The notes: generated by a model not told the origin, from the letters alone. DNA of 64,000 nucleotides from Planctomycetota bacterium (GCA_019456255.1 VRUG01000005.1:1-64000), one strand, 5' to 3'. Shown: positions 53,492-63,111, numbered from the stretch's first letter. Numbers and translations: made by a program.

Positions 53492-54577
53492 ATGGTAAAC
53501 GTTAAAACAATTTTAACACAGGCGATAGAAAAAAAGGCAAGTGATATACACATCAATGTCGGTATACCACCCATAATCAGAAAAAATACCGAACTTATAG
53601 ATATGGACTTTCCGGTTATCACAAACGATGACGCAAAGCAAATGGTTATCGATATGGTCGGACCAGACAGATTCAACGTGCTGGAAAATAAAAGAGATAT
53701 CGACTTCTCGACATACCTCGAGGACGGACATCGATTCAGGGTAAATGCACACTATCAGAGAGACACCATTGCTATCGCATTTAGAATTATAGCAAACATC
53801 ATTCCATCAATAGATGAACTCCATCTGCCACCAATAGTTAAAACACTTACAGACCTCCCAAGAGGACTCGTACTTGTCACTGGACACACAGGCTCAGGAA
53901 AAAGTACTTCGCTCGCCGCTATGGTCGAACGGATAAATAAAAAGTATCGAAAACATATCATCACGCTTGAGGACCCAGTTGAATATGCCCTGCAAAATGA
54001 TAAATCCCAAATAGAACAAAGAGAAATAGGCTCTGATTGTCCAGACTTTGCTTCAGGACTAAGGCACGTCTTAAGACAGGACCCCGACATCATCATGGTA
54101 GGCGAAATGAGGGACCTTGAAACTACAAGCTCTACCATTACTGCCGCAGAAACAGGACACCTGGTATTTAGCACACTACATACCATCAACGCGCCGCAGA
54201 CAGTAGAACGTATTATAGATATTTACCCAGCAGGACAGCAAAACCAGATTAGAACTATGCTCGGAAATACTCTACAGGCCGTTGTCTCGCAAACGCTATT
54301 CAAAAGAATAGACAAACCCGGCATGGTTCCATGTGTCGAAATTCTACTCTGCAATTCCGCAGTGAGAAACTGCATCAGGGAAAACAGGACTTTCGAAATA
54401 CCAAACATTATAGAAACTTCAAGAAAAGTCGGAATGATTAATATGGATAACAGCATCATAGAAATGTACGAAAAAGGATACATCGCAAGAGATGAAGCCG
54501 TTATGCGCTCTACTAATCCACTGAAAATGGATAAAATGCTTGAGCCTCAAAAAAATCTTGAAACAGTGTCAGCATGA
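53492..54577 (+). CDS. pilT: PilT-family retraction ATPase
   Basis: A 361-residue ATPase of the twitching type. Walker A GHTGSGKST at 131-139, Asp box DPVEYA, Walker B RQDPDIIMVGEMRDLET, His box STLHTINAPQT; no zinc domain and the short length fit PilT rather than PilB. ATG 53492 is chosen because GAAAGG lies eight bases upstream; GTG 53483 overlaps that site. The presence of PilT suggests that the fibre can be retracted. Confidence 0.93.
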   Translation: MVNVKTILTQAIEKKASDIHINVGIPPIIRKNTELIDMDFPVITNDDAKQMVIDMVGPDRFNVLENKRDIDFSTYLEDGHRFRVNAHYQRDTIAIAFRIIANIIPSIDELHLPPIVKTLTDLPRGLVLVTGHTGSGKSTSLAAMVERINKKYRKHIITLEDPVEYALQNDKSQIEQREIGSDCPDFASGLRHVLRQDPDIIMVGEMRDLETTSSTITAAETGHLVFSTLHTINAPQTVERIIDIYPAGQQNQIRTMLGNTLQAVVSQTLFKRIDKPGMVPCVEILLCNSAVRNCIRENRTFEIPNIIETSRKVGMINMDNSIIEMYEKGYIARDEAVMRSTNPLKMDKMLEPQKNLETVSA

Positions 54578-54612
54578 AAATAAGTATGAAGATTTTTTAA
54601 AGAGATAAAATT

Positions 54613-55839
54613 ATGATTACTTTCGAAACAAATGATGATCAAAAACATACTACTGCTACGCTGCCTGAAAAAAAGAAACAAAACCAGAATCCCGATGACA
54701 CCCCACAAAACTGGCAGACAGACGTACAGGAGCAGGAACAGGAACAGGTAGAAAACAAGAGCTTGCTAAACAAAATACTAAACTTCCGTATCGACCTGGG
54801 ACCAGGCAGAAAAGATATACTGAATTTCACTATTCAACTTGCTGTCATGGTACGGGCAGGAATCAGCATACAGGACTCAATGAGCTCTATTGCAGAAGAA
54901 ATCCAAAATCAAAAATTCAAAAAAATTCTCCTGGACATAAAGTCCAAAATCGAAGAAGGACAAAGCCTTTCACAGGCACTTGCAAATCATCCGAAAGTCT
55001 TCTCAGCACTATATATTAACATGGTCGCCGCTGCAGAACTCTCAGGCTCACTAAGCGAAATGCTGCAAAGATTGGCCGAATACCTCGACGCCGAAGCTGA
55101 CACCCGCGCGCAGGTTAAAGGAGCTATGATTTACCCTATCATCATAGCTACATTAGCAGTCACCGTTGTAATTTTCCTCCTTACATTTGTACTGCCAAAG
55201 TTTACTAAGATCTTTGCCGGAAAAGAACACCTACTGCCTATGCCAACTAAAATGCTCATGGCTATCAGCGCCTTCCTGCAAAGCTACTGGTACTTCGTCG
55301 TAATTGTCATCGTAGCTGCCGCCGCAGGGTTCATATACTTTATAAACACAGAAATCGGAAGAAGGTGGTGGGACAGAACCAAACTTATTATTCCACTAAT
55401 AAGAACACTCTGCAAAAGTCTATACATCTCAAGAAGCCTGCACACCATGAGCGTACTCACCGCCGCCGGTGTACCAATATTGGACACTATCTCAATTACC
55501 GCACACATCTCAGGAAACGTACTTTACAAAAGCATGTGGCTCGGCGTATATGAAGAAGTAAAACAGGGTAAAAAAATCGCCGGAAGCCTAAGCAAATACC
55601 ACCTCATGCCCCCAAACGTAAAACAAATGATTAAAAGTGGAGAGGACTCAGGTACGCTAAGCGAAGTGCTGAAAGATATTTCAGAGTTCTACGCCAGACA
55701 GCTAAAAACCGTTATCAAAGCAACAGTCTCAATGATTGAACCGATTATGATTGTACTGATGGGTATCTTCGTAGGCTTCATCGCTATGAGTATCATGCTA
55801 CCTATTTTCCAAATGTCAAATCTTGTCAGCGGAAGATAA
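54613..55839 (+). CDS. pilC: PilC/GspF inner-membrane platform protein
   Basis: A 408-residue membrane protein with two GspF domains. Residues 1-60 are hydrophilic and Gln-rich. Membrane segments lie at about 176-196, 222-245 and 375-398; signature phrases FTIQLAVMVRAGISIQDSM and SLHTMSVLTAAGVPILDTI start the two halves. It forms the platform with PilM-N-O. Confidence 0.93.
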   Translation: MITFETNDDQKHTTATLPEKKKQNQNPDDTPQNWQTDVQEQEQEQVENKSLLNKILNFRIDLGPGRKDILNFTIQLAVMVRAGISIQDSMSSIAEEIQNQKFKKILLDIKSKIEEGQSLSQALANHPKVFSALYINMVAAAELSGSLSEMLQRLAEYLDAEADTRAQVKGAMIYPIIIATLAVTVVIFLLTFVLPKFTKIFAGKEHLLPMPTKMLMAISAFLQSYWYFVVIVIVAAAAGFIYFINTEIGRRWWDRTKLIIPLIRTLCKSLYISRSLHTMSVLTAAGVPILDTISITAHISGNVLYKSMWLGVYEEVKQGKKIAGSLSKYHLMPPNVKQMIKSGEDSGTLSEVLKDISEFYARQLKTVIKATVSMIEPIMIVLMGIFVGFIAMSIMLPIFQMSNLVSGR

Positions 55840-55856
55840 AGAGCAAAAGGATTATT

Positions 55857-56348
55857 ATGTGTAAAAGAAAAAATAAAAATGCGTTCACACTTATTGAGGT
55901 ACTTGTCGCACTCCTGCTGGTGAGCCTGGCAATCATCTCAATTATCACCGCAAATATCTCATCTACCAAAATCAATGCCGCCTCCGCAGACATGACAACC
56001 GCAGAATTCCTCATCGAGCAAATCTCACAGCTAACTATTATGCTCCCTGCCGTTGACCCTAATACCGGAACTTCCACTTTCGGACCAGAAGCAGGAGAAA
56101 CATTAGCCGCCTTTGATGACATCGACGACTTCAGCTCCCTTACATTTAATCCGCCAATCGCCTCAGACAGGTCAACACTTACCGCCCTTAGCAACTTCAC
56201 CCAGCAGGTCACCGTCGAAAACGTAAACGCCTCAAACTACGAAACCACCGTGGGCAACCACCTAAGTGACTTTTATAGAATTACCGTAACTATCCTGCAG
56301 AATTCAAAAGAAATCAATTCTGCCAGTTGGATTCGAGCAAAACTATAG
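55857..56348 (+). CDS. pseudopilin (GspI/PilV-like)
   Basis: A 163-residue prepilin: short basic leader, then AFTLIEVLVALLLVSLAII with Glu at +5. The residue before the Phe is Ala (usually Gly), so cleavage would be less canonical. The globular part is short and acidic. Confidence 0.82.
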   Translation: MCKRKNKNAFTLIEVLVALLLVSLAIISIITANISSTKINAASADMTTAEFLIEQISQLTIMLPAVDPNTGTSTFGPEAGETLAAFDDIDDFSSLTFNPPIASDRSTLTALSNFTQQVTVENVNASNYETTVGNHLSDFYRITVTILQNSKEINSASWIRAKL

Positions 56349-56376
56349 AATTACGCTCTATAGGGGAACTCCTAAA

Positions 56377-56895
56377 ATGAAAACTAAATACAAAAAATAC
56401 GGAACAAACCGCAAATCAGCTTACACGATTGTTGAATGTCTCATCGCACTGCTGATAACTGCAATTATCCTCGCCGCCGTCGCCGTCGCTTTTAATGCCG
56501 CCGCTATTAATTACGATGAAAACTCCGACCTCTTCAATGCTGTCAACACCGCACGACAGTCGCTGCTTAAAATAACAAATGACCTGAGAACCGCAAATTC
56601 CGTCAGCATAGCCGAACCAAATAGCCAGTGCACCATAATAACATCAGCAGGACAAAACATAACCTATAGCTACGATGCCGTCTCGCAAATCGTATACCTT
56701 ATCACAAACAACGACGACACCGATGAAGATAGCATACTCGCAAAAGACGTCACCGCAATGACCGTCACAAAAAATATCGGTGTCAAAGACGCTGTCTCTT
56801 TCGTAAAAAGCGTCCAGATATCCATAACCATAAAAAAAGGCCGCACAGAAAAAACACTCACTGCAGCCTCAGTTATCAGAAAAAACCTCGACTAA
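56377..56895 (+). CDS. pseudopilin (GspJ/PilW-like)
   Basis: A 172-residue prepilin with leader MKTKYKKYGTNRKS and AYTIVECLIALLITAIILAA. The Phe-Thr-Leu-Ile-Glu motif is changed to Tyr-Thr-Ile-Val-Glu, and a Cys follows the Glu. It is last of the operon. GGGGAA lies upstream. Confidence 0.78.
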   Translation: MKTKYKKYGTNRKSAYTIVECLIALLITAIILAAVAVAFNAAAINYDENSDLFNAVNTARQSLLKITNDLRTANSVSIAEPNSQCTIITSAGQNITYSYDAVSQIVYLITNNDDTDEDSILAKDVTAMTVTKNIGVKDAVSFVKSVQISITIKKGRTEKTLTAASVIRKNLD

Positions 56896-56913
56896 CGACA
56901 TTGATTATACTAC

Positions 56914-56942
56914 TTGACAAATTCGAAAAATTTGATTATAAT
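56914..56942 (+). promoter_or_regulatory. consensus sigma-70 promoter
   Basis: TTGACA (56914-56919) and TATAAT (56937-56942), 17-base spacer: a perfect consensus promoter upstream of the subtilase gene. Confidence 0.92.
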
Positions 56943-56945
56943 ATA

Positions 56946-57000
56946 TACAACTGTTTGAAAATAATAGGGGCCACGGAATAGCCACGCCAGTTGTATTTTG
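56946..57000 (+). promoter_or_regulatory. hairpin at the 5' end of the subtilase mRNA
   Basis: ATACAACTG (about 56945-56953) is the exact inverse of CAGTTGTAT (about 56988-56996), enclosing a smaller GGC...GCC stem. It would sit at the very start of the transcript. No known riboswitch consensus is matched. Confidence 0.55.
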
Positions 57001-57046
57001 ACGATATAGAAGTTGGAATCTCGTTTGATTTGGATGAGGAGGTAAT

Positions 57047-58723
57047 TTGTCTAAGGGACTTCGTGCATCAATAATTGCCATCGCTGCTCTCGCTTTCATA
57101 CAGTCAGATTGCATGCTCACAAAACTCTACGCACTCGCCGAATCAACCACCACAAATGGCTCAAACGCAAAAGCTCTGCACGACATAGGAATAACCGGAC
57201 AGGGAGTAAACATCGCACTGATCGCAAGTGACAACGCGCGAACAACACACGAAGCATTCGACGTTTCTGGAACACCACACGCCTTCGCATACGACTTCAC
57301 CGGAGACGGCATCAACATCACAAGCCACGATACATGGATGGCCGGAATCGCCACAAGCAGAGGAGGAACTCTATACCCAGACGACATCGGAATCGCTCCC
57401 GGAGCTGACCTCCACAGCGCAAGAATCGTTTCTTCGCTAAGCCTCATTCAATTCGACTACATAGCTGACGCTCTCGAAGAACTCGTCATAAACCAAAACT
57501 GCAAAGTCCTAATGACCGGCATCGCACTGACACCGCCGGCAGATGGACAAAGTGACTGGACGCTAATTTGCGATTACTACGCCGACAAATACGACACCAT
57601 TTTCGCATTCCCCGTCGGAAACACACCATCCCAGATCTACGTCTTCTCTGACGCATACAATGCCATCGCCGTCGCAGGACTAAAACTCACAGACCCCGCA
57701 AATCAATACATATACAATACCGTCGGAACCGCTAGCGGAGCAGGACCTACATTAGACGGAAGAAGAAAACCAGACATCGCCGCACCATCACAATACCAGA
57801 CTTTCCCAAGCGCAGCATCAGACACCGCATGGTACACTTGGACTTTCGCCGACGGAGCCACAAGCTTCTCAGTACCGCACGCTGCCGGAGTCGCAGCATT
57901 ACTAATCGAACACGCAAATTCCACACCAAACCCAAACGACATCCACAGCGAAGTCATACGCGCCGCAATCATAAATTCAACCTTCCCAAACATAGACGAC
58001 CGCGCCGAAAACAAAACCGCACCAGCCGATTCGAATAACACATGGCACCCACAAAGAGGTTATGGCCGCATCGACGCACTAAGAGCATACCAAACCATAA
58101 ACCAAAACCAGATCAAACCCTCAACTACTACCTCTCAGCTAAAAGGATGGGCATACGAAAACCTACCAGACCTCCAGCTCCACTCATACTACATCGACCT
58201 CGAAAAATCAGACAGACTTATCACAACCATAACCTACAATAGAAAAGTCGAATGGATAGACGAAAAAACCGGCACTCCCCCTCGCACTAACGGCTTCATA
58301 GACGAAGGAGAACTAAACCCCTCACTCGCAGACATCGACCTCGAAATTTACGCGCCAAACGATACAAACGCTTTCTATACTCCACTCTTAGCTGGACTCG
58401 ACCCCGACGATAATACACAAAAATACGACATCCTTATCACCACTCCAGGCCAATACACCATCAAAGTCACAAACAACTCTGCAACAGGACAAGACGCAAA
58501 CTACGCACTCGCTTTCGAAGTCATCCCCTCAATCACAGGCGACTTCTACCCGCCCGATTACATCGTTGACTATCGCGACCTCGCAAAACTCTTTCAGCGA
58601 TGGCTCGATATCTCTCCCGACATCGAATTCGATTTAATCTTCGACCCCGCCGACACCATCAATGGAAGTGACTTCGCCGAATTTGCAAACTTCTGGCTAA
58701 ATAAAAATCTTATGTACTATTAA
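57047..58723 (+). CDS. secreted subtilase (S8 family) with dockerin-like tail
   Basis: A 558-residue exoprotease-like protein starting at TTG 57047 after GAGGAGG. Signal peptide (about 1-30), then a subtilisin fold: GVNIALIASDNARTTHEAF where the catalytic Asp should be, H94 in ITSHDTWMAGIA (first His of HGTHVAG), Asn in FPVGN, and S273 in GATSFSVPHAAG. The Asp is one place off (S then D62), so activity is not certain. A beta domain (about 355-490) and a dockerin-like tail (DYIVDYRDLAKLFQRW, then DTINGSDFAEFANFW) follow. It lies after the pilus operon, perhaps as a secreted client. Confidence 0.85.
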   Translation: MSKGLRASIIAIAALAFIQSDCMLTKLYALAESTTTNGSNAKALHDIGITGQGVNIALIASDNARTTHEAFDVSGTPHAFAYDFTGDGINITSHDTWMAGIATSRGGTLYPDDIGIAPGADLHSARIVSSLSLIQFDYIADALEELVINQNCKVLMTGIALTPPADGQSDWTLICDYYADKYDTIFAFPVGNTPSQIYVFSDAYNAIAVAGLKLTDPANQYIYNTVGTASGAGPTLDGRRKPDIAAPSQYQTFPSAASDTAWYTWTFADGATSFSVPHAAGVAALLIEHANSTPNPNDIHSEVIRAAIINSTFPNIDDRAENKTAPADSNNTWHPQRGYGRIDALRAYQTINQNQIKPSTTTSQLKGWAYENLPDLQLHSYYIDLEKSDRLITTITYNRKVEWIDEKTGTPPRTNGFIDEGELNPSLADIDLEIYAPNDTNAFYTPLLAGLDPDDNTQKYDILITTPGQYTIKVTNNSATGQDANYALAFEVIPSITGDFYPPDYIVDYRDLAKLFQRWLDISPDIEFDLIFDPADTINGSDFAEFANFWLNKNLMYY

Positions 58724-58878
58724 ACACTTCCCCCTTTCCCCCTCTACTGTTCAACTGTTCTAAATTGCCCCTTTTAAACCACCTCGATTGTTCGTGTTTT
58801 ATGTCAATTTTTTATTTGCAAAAGGGTGGAAATCAGCTACCTTACCCCAAGAGCCACTTTTTTTGAAAGCGAGAGAAA

Positions 58879-59241
58879 ATGCCTTGTACATTTAAATATG
58901 ACCCGGAAAATGAATGCCTGATGATGACTATAGAAGGTGTTGTGGATTTAAACACCATCGAAAACTTTGCCAAAGAGGTTATACCGGAATTACAGGCCCG
59001 CGATTGTAAAAAAGTATTTAATGATCTTCGTAAGATAAATTTAAAACTATCAACAACAGATATATATTATTTGCCCCAAATATTAATGAAAATGGGCCTC
59101 GACCCATTATGCAAAAGAGCTATACTCGTCGATGAACATTTTGATGACGTTGCTTTTTTCCAGCTTGCCTCAACTAATATAGGCCAGAATGTCAAAGTAT
59201 TCAAAAACCCAGACGATGCTATGAATTGGCTTAATAGCTAA
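58879..59241 (+). CDS. SpoIIAA/STAS-like small protein
   Basis: A 120-residue cytoplasmic protein with the fold pattern of SpoIIAA/STAS-like proteins: FKYDPENECLMMTIEGVVDLNTIENFA, a central helix and strand (KVFNDLRKINLKL) and a final VKVFKNPDDAMNWLN. Family members bind lipids or act as anti-sigma antagonists; the role here is unknown. It is convergent with the helicase gene, with 12 bases between them. Confidence 0.65.
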   Translation: MPCTFKYDPENECLMMTIEGVVDLNTIENFAKEVIPELQARDCKKVFNDLRKINLKLSTTDIYYLPQILMKMGLDPLCKRAILVDEHFDDVAFFQLASTNIGQNVKVFKNPDDAMNWLNS

Positions 59242-59253
59242 TATAACTTCTCC

Positions 59254-61002
59254 CTAACCGCTATCTTCATGGCAGAATTTGTTTTGCCAAATTACCCCTT
59301 CTCCTTCTGGAACGGCAATTACAAGGATTTTTCTTGGACGGGTAATCGCAACATAAATAATTCGTAGTTCTTCACTGTTAAGTGAATCATCATTAAGAAT
59401 ATTCTGATATTTTCGCTTATCACCAGCGTTTTTCTTAAAAGCTACAAGTACAGCATCAAAGGTTCCCCCTTTGACAGAATGAATCGTTCCCAAACTACAA
59501 TCATTATCTGATTCTGAGTCATCAGGAAACAGATCTTTGAAGCTCATAGCTGCATAATCTTTTTTATACTTACCTCTTTGCTTAATGGATAAATCTCCAT
59601 TCTTAATTAGCAATTCATTATTCAGGGAGGTGTTAGCCTGCTCAATCCATTCACCAAGAGCACAATCGGTCTTGGGTAACCTTGCAAGTATCTCGTAAAG
59701 CATTCTACGCCATTTAGTAAACCCATATTCAAAACTAATCTCTTCTAAATCCGCAGAAGAACAAAACTTAAGATTATTTATTTTCTTACAAATCCCTTTT
59801 TCTAAACAATGTAATCCATCTTTGAACTTGCCTCTGTCATATAAAGTTTTGCTCTCACAAACAGATGCTGTTAGCTCATTTTGCCAAGGCGAAAGGTAAA
59901 CCGAAGCTTTTGTTCCACTTTGAAAAGTTTTGAGAAGTCCTTTACTTCTAAAAAGAATTGCTATTTTCTCTCTTCCTTTTATATTATGTTTTTTACATAA
60001 GTTTAAAAAGTCTGAAATGATTTTTAGATAACTACCTTCTTTGTATTCCCATATAACTGGTGAGAATGGATATTCCTTTATGTTTTTATCTACAGACTTT
60101 GGTGCTTCAGAGAAAAGTGATATCTTATTAAAAAAGTTGCATATGTTTTGTGAACTTCGCCAATTTTCGTCTAATGTTAGAGAATTATTCTTCCATTGTT
60201 TATATTTAGTTTCTAATAAATCTGGCCTAGCATTTCTCCATTCAAAAATAGCTTGTTCAACATCTCCGATTAGCATTACTTCATCGAGTCCCTTTTCGAT
60301 AAGCGTATCAATGGTTTTCATTTCAACAACAGAGGTATCTTGAGCTTCATCTATCATTAAAATGGGAAATCGATATATTAGTGCTTTCACAATTTGTGGA
60401 AATTCTTGCAAGACCCTCATGCTATAATAACGTGAGTCAGCTTGAGTAGCATAACCAGCAAGATTAATTTCCCTCTTTTTTATTGAACAGGGTTTAGGAT
60501 TTAGGGTACAATTATGAAATACAGCTGGATAGGCAATACTAATAAGATTGCCGTCTGAATCATAAGAAAAATGGTTGAGTTTACACATTCTATTGCACTT
60601 ACCTACTCCCCACCAATATCCGTTACCAATTGGCTCCCAATTATTAACAGGTGGCCCAATTAATTGAGGCCTTGTTTTGCACCCCATTATCAAATGACCA
60701 AATGGTAAGAAGGTATAGCGATTAAAAAAACTGTCTATCGTTCCAAGGAAATGGGGATATGATACTGGTGTCTTAATACCAAAGTCTTCCGTTAGATATC
60801 GCTCTATTTCTTGCCATGCAACATTGGTAAATGAAATAACCGCAATACCTCTATGGGGATATTCCCAACTGCTTAGTAACTGGGCAAATCTTGCAGCTAC
60901 TGCAAAAGTTTTACCACTACCTGGCCGAGCCTTTACAACAAATAGTCCTTTCCTATTGACTATCTGCTTTTGCTGGTCCGTTAGTTTCTTTCTTAACACC
61001 AT
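59254..61002 (-). CDS. gajB: UvrD/Rep-type helicase, GajB-like (Gabija defence)
   Basis: A 582-residue superfamily 1 helicase: Walker A ARPGSGKT (about 25-32), Ia FTNVAWQEI, Walker B ILMIDEAQDTS, III LIGDVEQAIFEW, IV DENWRSS, V TIHSVKGGTFDAV and VI YVAITRPRKILV. It overlaps the nuclease gene by 50 bases, the gene order of Gabija (gajA then gajB). GajB is reported to work with GajA in sensing phage-driven nucleotide loss and DNA ends. Between motifs Ia and II there is an insertion with four Cys (CNRMC...C...C, about residues 138-175) that may bind a metal. It is somewhat longer than typical GajB (about 490 residues). Confidence 0.85.
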   Translation of the reverse strand: MVLRKKLTDQQKQIVNRKGLFVVKARPGSGKTFAVAARFAQLLSSWEYPHRGIAVISFTNVAWQEIERYLTEDFGIKTPVSYPHFLGTIDSFFNRYTFLPFGHLIMGCKTRPQLIGPPVNNWEPIGNGYWWGVGKCNRMCKLNHFSYDSDGNLISIAYPAVFHNCTLNPKPCSIKKREINLAGYATQADSRYYSMRVLQEFPQIVKALIYRFPILMIDEAQDTSVVEMKTIDTLIEKGLDEVMLIGDVEQAIFEWRNARPDLLETKYKQWKNNSLTLDENWRSSQNICNFFNKISLFSEAPKSVDKNIKEYPFSPVIWEYKEGSYLKIISDFLNLCKKHNIKGREKIAILFRSKGLLKTFQSGTKASVYLSPWQNELTASVCESKTLYDRGKFKDGLHCLEKGICKKINNLKFCSSADLEEISFEYGFTKWRRMLYEILARLPKTDCALGEWIEQANTSLNNELLIKNGDLSIKQRGKYKKDYAAMSFKDLFPDDSESDNDCSLGTIHSVKGGTFDAVLVAFKKNAGDKRKYQNILNDDSLNSEELRIIYVAITRPRKILVIAVPEGEGVIWQNKFCHEDSG

Positions 61003-62911
61003 CTATAACCCATTTGATCGCATCCTGTAAATAATCTGGGACAATAAATTTTTCGGCTACTGCCTTATTTTCTTGCAGATGTTCAGCAAGATGTTGGGCA
61101 AACACACCTTTGTCCTCGTTGCTTTTAAGTTTCTCAGAAAAAATTGTCCATTTCTCTTCAGGATCACTAGTATCTCCAAAATTCGTTTTGGTATGTAATT
61201 CTTGGTAACACTTAAGTATTACTTCACTATTAGCTGAGAACAACTCATATTCCAAGTTTCTTTTTGCTAGAAAAACCTGTATACATACGCCTTCAAAATC
61301 CTTGGCTTTTTGAGCTCTACTTGATGGCATATCATCACCATCTTTTTTACCCGTATCTCTATCATCATCTGTTATGACCGAACAACGCATATCTAGTTTG
61401 TTATCTTCAGGATTTCGTTTGAATAATTCAGTAAATGGCTCAAAAGCTACACCGTCTATATTTACAATTTCAACGCTATTTTTATCAATGTCATATTTTT
61501 TTCCCATTATTTTAGCAAAAACTGGCAAAAGAAGAGCCTCGCTAATTCCCTCAATTAGAATTATTTTGTCGGCAAAAAACAGTTTAAATTTTGTAACATC
61601 CAGAAACCGCTTTAGATACTTTTTATTTTTATTCTTATTCTTATTCTCTATATCCAACGACTGAAGAGATGTCGCACTTATGTTGTTATTGTCTCTTTTT
61701 ATAATGATAACAGAATCAATATCTGTTTTTGCTGTTATCGTCGGAGAATGGGATGTGATGAACACCTGAACACTCTTTGATTGAAGCTGTACAAAATAAT
61801 TAAATAAGACATTTTGAAGTTGTGGGTGTAAGTGAGCCTCAGGCTCTTCTATGAGTAGGCTTATGAATGCATCGGGTTCTACAACTTTCCGTTCAAGAAT
61901 GTCACCTAAAACTGTTGCGATAAATATAAGATTATTGTAACCAAGTCCATTCTGAGAAACTTCAAATTTATGAAAACTATCCTTAAGGAGTTTTGCTATC
62001 AATTCTTCTGTTTTATTTCCAAATGCTTCTTTGGTTAATAACCCAACAAATTCTTGCCTAACTTTTAAATCTTCTTCTGTGGGACTTTCAAAGTATTTTT
62101 CCCACTCGTTGCTATCCACCTTGTTTTCTTTCAAAAGCTCAACCAGTTCTTCTTTAAAAATTACCCCTATAAATGGAAGAAAAATCTTTAGCTGTTCAAC
62201 AATTTTTTTAAACTCAAGGCTGACAAAGTCTACATCAATCTGCTGGGTATTTGAGGCTATTGTGGTTTGACTTAAATGGTCATTTATTTTTTGTTTAGCA
62301 TTTGATTTTAAAACCTTCCAACTTTTGTCATTATCCATGACCTGATTTAATATTTCAGAATACTGTTTTTGTTTCTCAACATCATTTACAAGTTTAACAA
62401 ATAATTGCCCCAGTCGATTGCCGCCCCCAGGTTGTAGTTCTCTATCTGAATTTCGTAAAGCACCCAAGTGCACATAATAAAAAAGATCTAATAGTGCGTC
62501 TGGAAGACGTTGCCCTTCATTTTCCCCTCCCCAATATTTCATTCTTATTCTTTCTTCTCCATTTTTATCGATACAGGTAAATTCTACATGAAGCTGTAAT
62601 TCAAGTTCGGTTTGATTTGCCGCTAGCAATTCAATAAAGATTCCCCTTTCTTCTTTGCTATCGGGAATAAAAGTGAGGTCAAACCTTATTGTATCACTTT
62701 TTTTTCCATACCGATTTATGAAAAAATCATGACTCCTTACTCGTATTTCTCTTCGCTGGTATCCCAATCCTAAACAAATTCGTAATGCATCAAGAATGGC
62801 TGTTTTCCCGCTGTTATTTTCACCAATAATTACATTTAAAGTTTTGCGAAAAGAGACATCTAACCGTTCTATTCCTCTAAAATTCTCAATATGTAAATTC
62901 TTTAAATACAT
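60953..62911 (-). CDS. gajA: OLD-family ATP-dependent endonuclease, GajA-like (Gabija defence)
   Basis: A 652-residue protein starting at ATG 62911, seven bases after GAGG. The ABC/SMC-like ATPase has Walker A GENNSGKT (30-37), Walker B SLLIEEPEAHLHP and the His switch FITSHSPT. The C-terminal TOPRIM nuclease domain has IEGISEALLLP (Glu) and VITDDDRDTG (Asp cluster). Class 2 OLD nucleases next to a UvrD helicase make up the Gabija anti-phage system; GajA nicks DNA and is held back by NTPs. It is about 70 residues longer than the well-studied GajA. A pair of class 2 OLD and helicase with a non-defence role cannot be excluded. Confidence 0.88.
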   Translation of the reverse strand: MYLKNLHIENFRGIERLDVSFRKTLNVIIGENNSGKTAILDALRICLGLGYQRREIRVRSHDFFINRYGKKSDTIRFDLTFIPDSKEERGIFIELLAANQTELELQLHVEFTCIDKNGEERIRMKYWGGENEGQRLPDALLDLFYYVHLGALRNSDRELQPGGGNRLGQLFVKLVNDVEKQKQYSEILNQVMDNDKSWKVLKSNAKQKINDHLSQTTIASNTQQIDVDFVSLEFKKIVEQLKIFLPFIGVIFKEELVELLKENKVDSNEWEKYFESPTEEDLKVRQEFVGLLTKEAFGNKTEELIAKLLKDSFHKFEVSQNGLGYNNLIFIATVLGDILERKVVEPDAFISLLIEEPEAHLHPQLQNVLFNYFVQLQSKSVQVFITSHSPTITAKTDIDSVIIIKRDNNNISATSLQSLDIENKNKNKNKKYLKRFLDVTKFKLFFADKIILIEGISEALLLPVFAKIMGKKYDIDKNSVEIVNIDGVAFEPFTELFKRNPEDNKLDMRCSVITDDDRDTGKKDGDDMPSSRAQKAKDFEGVCIQVFLAKRNLEYELFSANSEVILKCYQELHTKTNFGDTSDPEEKWTIFSEKLKSNEDKGVFAQHLAEHLQENKAVAEKFIVPDYLQDAIKWVIDGVKKETNGPAKADSQ

Positions 62912-63111
62912 AATAAAGCCTCTTGAACTATCATTTGGCAAATGCCTCCAATTAAAACTCCCACCTTTTCATTCTATCCCTAAAACCAGCAATTTGTCAA
63001 CTTCATTCCTCCGAAATAAAATCCGCCTGCTCCGACCATCCTGTAAATTCAATTTTTCATCATGCCTGCCGCGGCGGAGTTGCAAACGAAGACGGGTTAA
63101 AATAGGCAAGC

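Noticed and set aside
56946-57000. Possible known riboswitch before the subtilase
   Set aside because: I compared it by eye with the consensus of common classes and found no match, so it is kept only as an unknown hairpin.
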